Program-made: the position numbers and the translations under genes
Assembly: GCA_951394045.1 (NCBI GenBank)
Contig: OX595994.1
Span: 186,001 to 250,000 of the forward strand
Direction: 5' to 3'
From: Nitzschia sp. DOCU1
Taxonomy: Eukaryota > Bacillariophyta > Bacillariophyceae > Bacillariales > Bacillariaceae
DNA: 64,000 bases
Shown: positions 61,720-64,000 of the stretch, piece after piece
Layout: the number at the start of each line of letters is the position of its first letter
Position numbering within the stretch: position 1 is the stretch's first letter
Notes under the pieces: generated by a model
Databases searched by the model: none
Told to the model about the DNA's origin: nothing
The model's input: only the letters and a program-made list of their open reading frames with translations

Positions 61720-62574
61720 TTAAAGAGCGCCCAAGGTCACATTGTTGACTGCGATGAAAATTCCAGCATCCATCACTCCGTACGCTGGGTTGGTCGATAT
61801 GCTGGTAGGATATCCCAAGACCTCATCGTAGGAAACGAGAATCTGTACTTGATAACTATCAATGGCGCTTTGGATTCGTTGAAAGAGTTCGGGAATCGTA
61901 TCGTATGTATAGTCTGAGGCGTCACCTGTCGCCACGTCGGTCGTTGAGACGATTGTGTTATTCTCGACCACGATCAGTTTTGGGGAAGAATAGTCTGGCA
62001 GGCAGAAGCACATGGTAGCCATGATAAACCAATAGTCATCCGTAAGTTCTTCATAAGACTCCCACAAGGCAACTTGTGTATCCAACTCATACTCCAAAAT
62101 GGTGTAGGGCGTCAGTGAGGACACCCAAATTTCAACAAAATCCGTGAAATTGTATTCAATCGCAATGTAAATCGGATATCCATACTTGGCGTCGTATTCA
62201 ACGATCGGTTCGGCCGAGCCCGTAACATTCGCTTCTTCGATCATGTCGAAAAGGTCAGGAATGGTAGGAAAGTCTGATGCATTAGGAGCATTACCGAGGA
62301 TTAGGCCTGGAATCTGGCGGGGATACACGTTTGTGACCACATCATCTCGGACATCAACCACAAAGGTCTCCTTCTGCGAGGTGGTGTCGTTGCTGTTTTC
62401 CAAGTATTCAAAGGTGTAATCAGACGCGTTGTGCTTCGTAGCATTCGCCCATAACTCTCGAGCTGTTTCCAAATTCGTCGGAGCTTCTTGCGCGGATGCT
62501 TTGTTGCTTGGCGAGCGGCAAGAGCTGGCGAAGAGCAAGCATATCCACAGAAATCTACCGATGTCAATCGTCAT
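61720..62574 (-). CDS. Secreted DUF6174-like protein, two repeats (284 aa)
   Basis: Signal peptide MTIDIGRFLWICLLFASSCR. Repeat 1 has LWANATKHNASDYTFEYLEN and IVEYDAKYGYPIYIAIEYNF. Repeat 2 has ALWESYEELTDDYWFIMATM and QILVSYDEVLGYPTSISTNP. Several N-glycosylation sites. Same fold family as the protein at 58379, but shorter, with no hydrophobic C-terminal tail, so probably fully secreted. Function unknown. Confidence 0.83.
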   Translation of the reverse strand: MTIDIGRFLWICLLFASSCRSPSNKASAQEAPTNLETARELWANATKHNASDYTFEYLENSNDTTSQKETFVVDVRDDVVTNVYPRQIPGLILGNAPNASDFPTIPDLFDMIEEANVTGSAEPIVEYDAKYGYPIYIAIEYNFTDFVEIWVSSLTPYTILEYELDTQVALWESYEELTDDYWFIMATMCFCLPDYSSPKLIVVENNTIVSTTDVATGDASDYTYDTIPELFQRIQSAIDSYQVQILVSYDEVLGYPTSISTNPAYGVMDAGIFIAVNNVTLGAL

Positions 62575-62934
62575 TGTCCTTCCTTTCCACTTTGTGCTTG
62601 TTTTCAGACGAAATTAACGATTCTGGCAGGGATCTCGTTTCTTGTTGTGAAAGAAAACAAGAAGCCTGGTGGTAAATCCCCATCCTGTTGGATCGTGCTT
62701 CAAAAATAGTGGGGGGAAATCATGTGTATCGATGCGTCTCCTCCCCATAGTACAGCGAACGGATTGCGGGATCGGCGACCACGGCCAAAACCGGCCATGA
62801 AATTGTCCGTGCTATTAGTAAATAGGTGCATGCATGCTTTGTTGGCATGAAGTCTGGAACTGCACATCTTCGGGGTTCGGGAGTAGTTTCGGCGAATCTT
62901 AATGCCAGAAGCGATTGTGGTTTAGCCCGTAGAG
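62575..62934. other. Intergenic, no gene recognised
   Basis: Upstream DNA of the DUF6174-like gene; no feature supported. Confidence 0.4.
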
Positions 62935-63387
62935 GAAATAACCGAATGACCCGCCGAAGGAAAATAAAATGAGACGTGGGGCAAGATGTCTCTCGGCAAC
63001 TACTAAAGATTTGAGTTTTCCGGAGGAAAAGGTTTTGCCGAAACCTGCGTAATGGCATCACAATCATCAATGGATGGTCCAAAACGCCTCCATGACATCT
63101 ACAAACTTCCGCACAAACTCAGTCATTCGAGAGAGGGATTGCCCGTTTCCTTACAAACGCAAAAGACTTTGCTTCGAGTTGTAATGAATAACTATCACTA
63201 ATATGGTCATTCTCGGGGTTACTTTCGAGTTGAGATTCAACAATATGACCACCGCATTTAGCCTCCGAACCCCCATGAACCCCACGAAACTAAAATAACT
63301 CATTCTACCGGTCTCACAATTTCGAATCTCAGCCATCAACAAAGCACTTACTTCAATAACCAAAACAATTGATCAATACCTACAACA
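62935..63387 (+). promoter_or_regulatory. Conserved upstream region of secreted copy 5
   Basis: Includes the ATGAGACGTGGGGCAAGATG and TTTCCGGAGGAAAAGGTTTT blocks shared with copies 1-3, and from 63089 the segment nearly identical to that of copy 4. It is intermediate between the two upstream types. Confidence 0.6.
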
Positions 63388-64000
63388 ATGAAGTACACTG
63401 CTTTCTTTGCTGCCTCTACCTTGGCTGCCGTTTCGGCTCAAGCCAACAACGGTCAACGCAACTTGGCAACACTCGCCGAGAAATGGAACCTTACCCAGCC
63501 CGAGTTTGCCTACGACTCGAACACTTTCAGCCTTACTTTCCCTGTCACTGATTTCATCAACACGGGAATGGTAAAATACACCTTGTGGACTGCCCCCGAC
63601 TGTCAGGAGGGTGGTGTTTCGCTTGACGGTAGCGACGTTTGGCAATCTGTGGCACTTGCCGAGAGTGCGACCCTCCAAGCTGCCAACACTTTTGGCGCCG
63701 GCGGTACTCAACTGGACAGCGGGGCCTTCAATGGGCGCACCGCAACTGTCAATGCTGCCTTTGACCCCCAAACTGTCTCTTCCAATACGGATATCTACAG
63801 TGAACAAGTGATTGACAACCAAGTGACTGCCGAAATTCGTTTCTGCATTCGTGTCTCCTTGTGGACCACCTCTGCGACGGTTACTACGCCAGTCGAAGTC
63901 AACTTTCTCGAGACTCTTGTGACACTCACTGTTGACTTGACGGATGGATTCCAGATTGGTGCCATTGACGTGGAAGCCAAGGACCGTCTCGTCCGTACTG
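63388..64000 (+). CDS. Secreted protein family, copy 5, cut by window end
   Basis: The first 204 codons are present. The N terminus is of the NNGQRNLATL type, as in copies 1 and 4; from VWQSVALAES onward the residues match copies 1-3 rather than copy 4. Signal peptide, RNL site and the first two cysteines are visible. Whether it is intact beyond the window is unknown. Confidence 0.9.
   Translation, partial: MKYTAFFAASTLAAVSAQANNGQRNLATLAEKWNLTQPEFAYDSNTFSLTFPVTDFINTGMVKYTLWTAPDCQEGGVSLDGSDVWQSVALAESATLQAANTFGAGGTQLDSGAFNGRTATVNAAFDPQTVSSNTDIYSEQVIDNQVTAEIRFCIRVSLWTTSATVTTPVEVNFLETLVTLTVDLTDGFQIGAIDVEAKDRLVRT

Noticed and set aside
1..64000. CRISPR arrays, bacterial operons or prophage
   Set aside because: No direct-repeat/spacer pattern; spliceosomal introns, FCP and Sec-type SelD show nuclear eukaryotic DNA.

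Overview
The window looks like nuclear DNA of a diatom, most likely a raphid pennate. The evidence is a fucoxanthin-chlorophyll a/c protein gene, an HSF-type transcription factor, DUF6174-like secreted proteins, a kinase-less LRR membrane protein, remnants of an IG-x-x-S/A-C repeat protein, and short GT-AG introns (68-119 bp) in about a quarter of the genes. Genes lie on both strands with no operons, and repeat-rich intergenic DNA separates them. The organism assignment is inference from gene content.

Left part (1-13.6 kb): a duplicated block. A small secreted-protein gene of about 394 codons occurs here three times (1543-2733 minus, 8328-9512 plus, 11935-13119 plus), and twice more at 34772-35960 (frameshifted) and 63388-64000 (cut by the window edge). 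All five copies carry a conserved upstream region. Copies 2 and 3 form a recent tandem duplication with identical proteins. An intact pectate-lyase-fold secreted protein (3620-5377 minus) lies upstream of copy 1. Pieces of its 3' and 5' ends survive on either side of copies 2 and 3, so lyase and secreted gene were probably once one duplicated module.

Middle (14-33 kb): an LRR membrane protein (14185-17548, 4 exons), a type I-like membrane protein (18443-20227), a small multi-pass membrane protein (21015-21566), folylpolyglutamate synthase (22682-24565), an HSF-type factor (25279-26577, 2 exons), a two-RRM nucleolar-type RNA-binding protein (28139-29038), a 102-bp tandem repeat, a decayed Cys-repeat gene (about 30.4-31.0 kb) and an atypical SDR protein (31697-32927, 3 exons).

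Right part (33.5-64 kb): an FCP light-harvesting gene (33525-34229) divergent from secreted copy 4; a small Cys-rich secreted/anchored protein (36558-37295, 3 exons); selenophosphate synthetase with an in-frame UGA at the catalytic position (38333-39532), followed by three tandem SECIS-like hairpins; a 1,153-aa membrane protein (41225-44686) with a smaller relative at 53553-54743; a pair of paralogous TPR-like proteins sharing an intron position (47370-48187 and 49709-50499); an unknown 506-aa protein; a tail-anchored coiled-coil protein; a GNAT acetyltransferase; two DUF6174-like secreted proteins; and a gene broken by two frameshifts (60138-60996).

The two most interesting signals are the SelD gene, whose downstream region carries a SECIS-like hairpin in triplicate, and the lyase/secreted-protein module, which has been duplicated, inverted and partly eroded.
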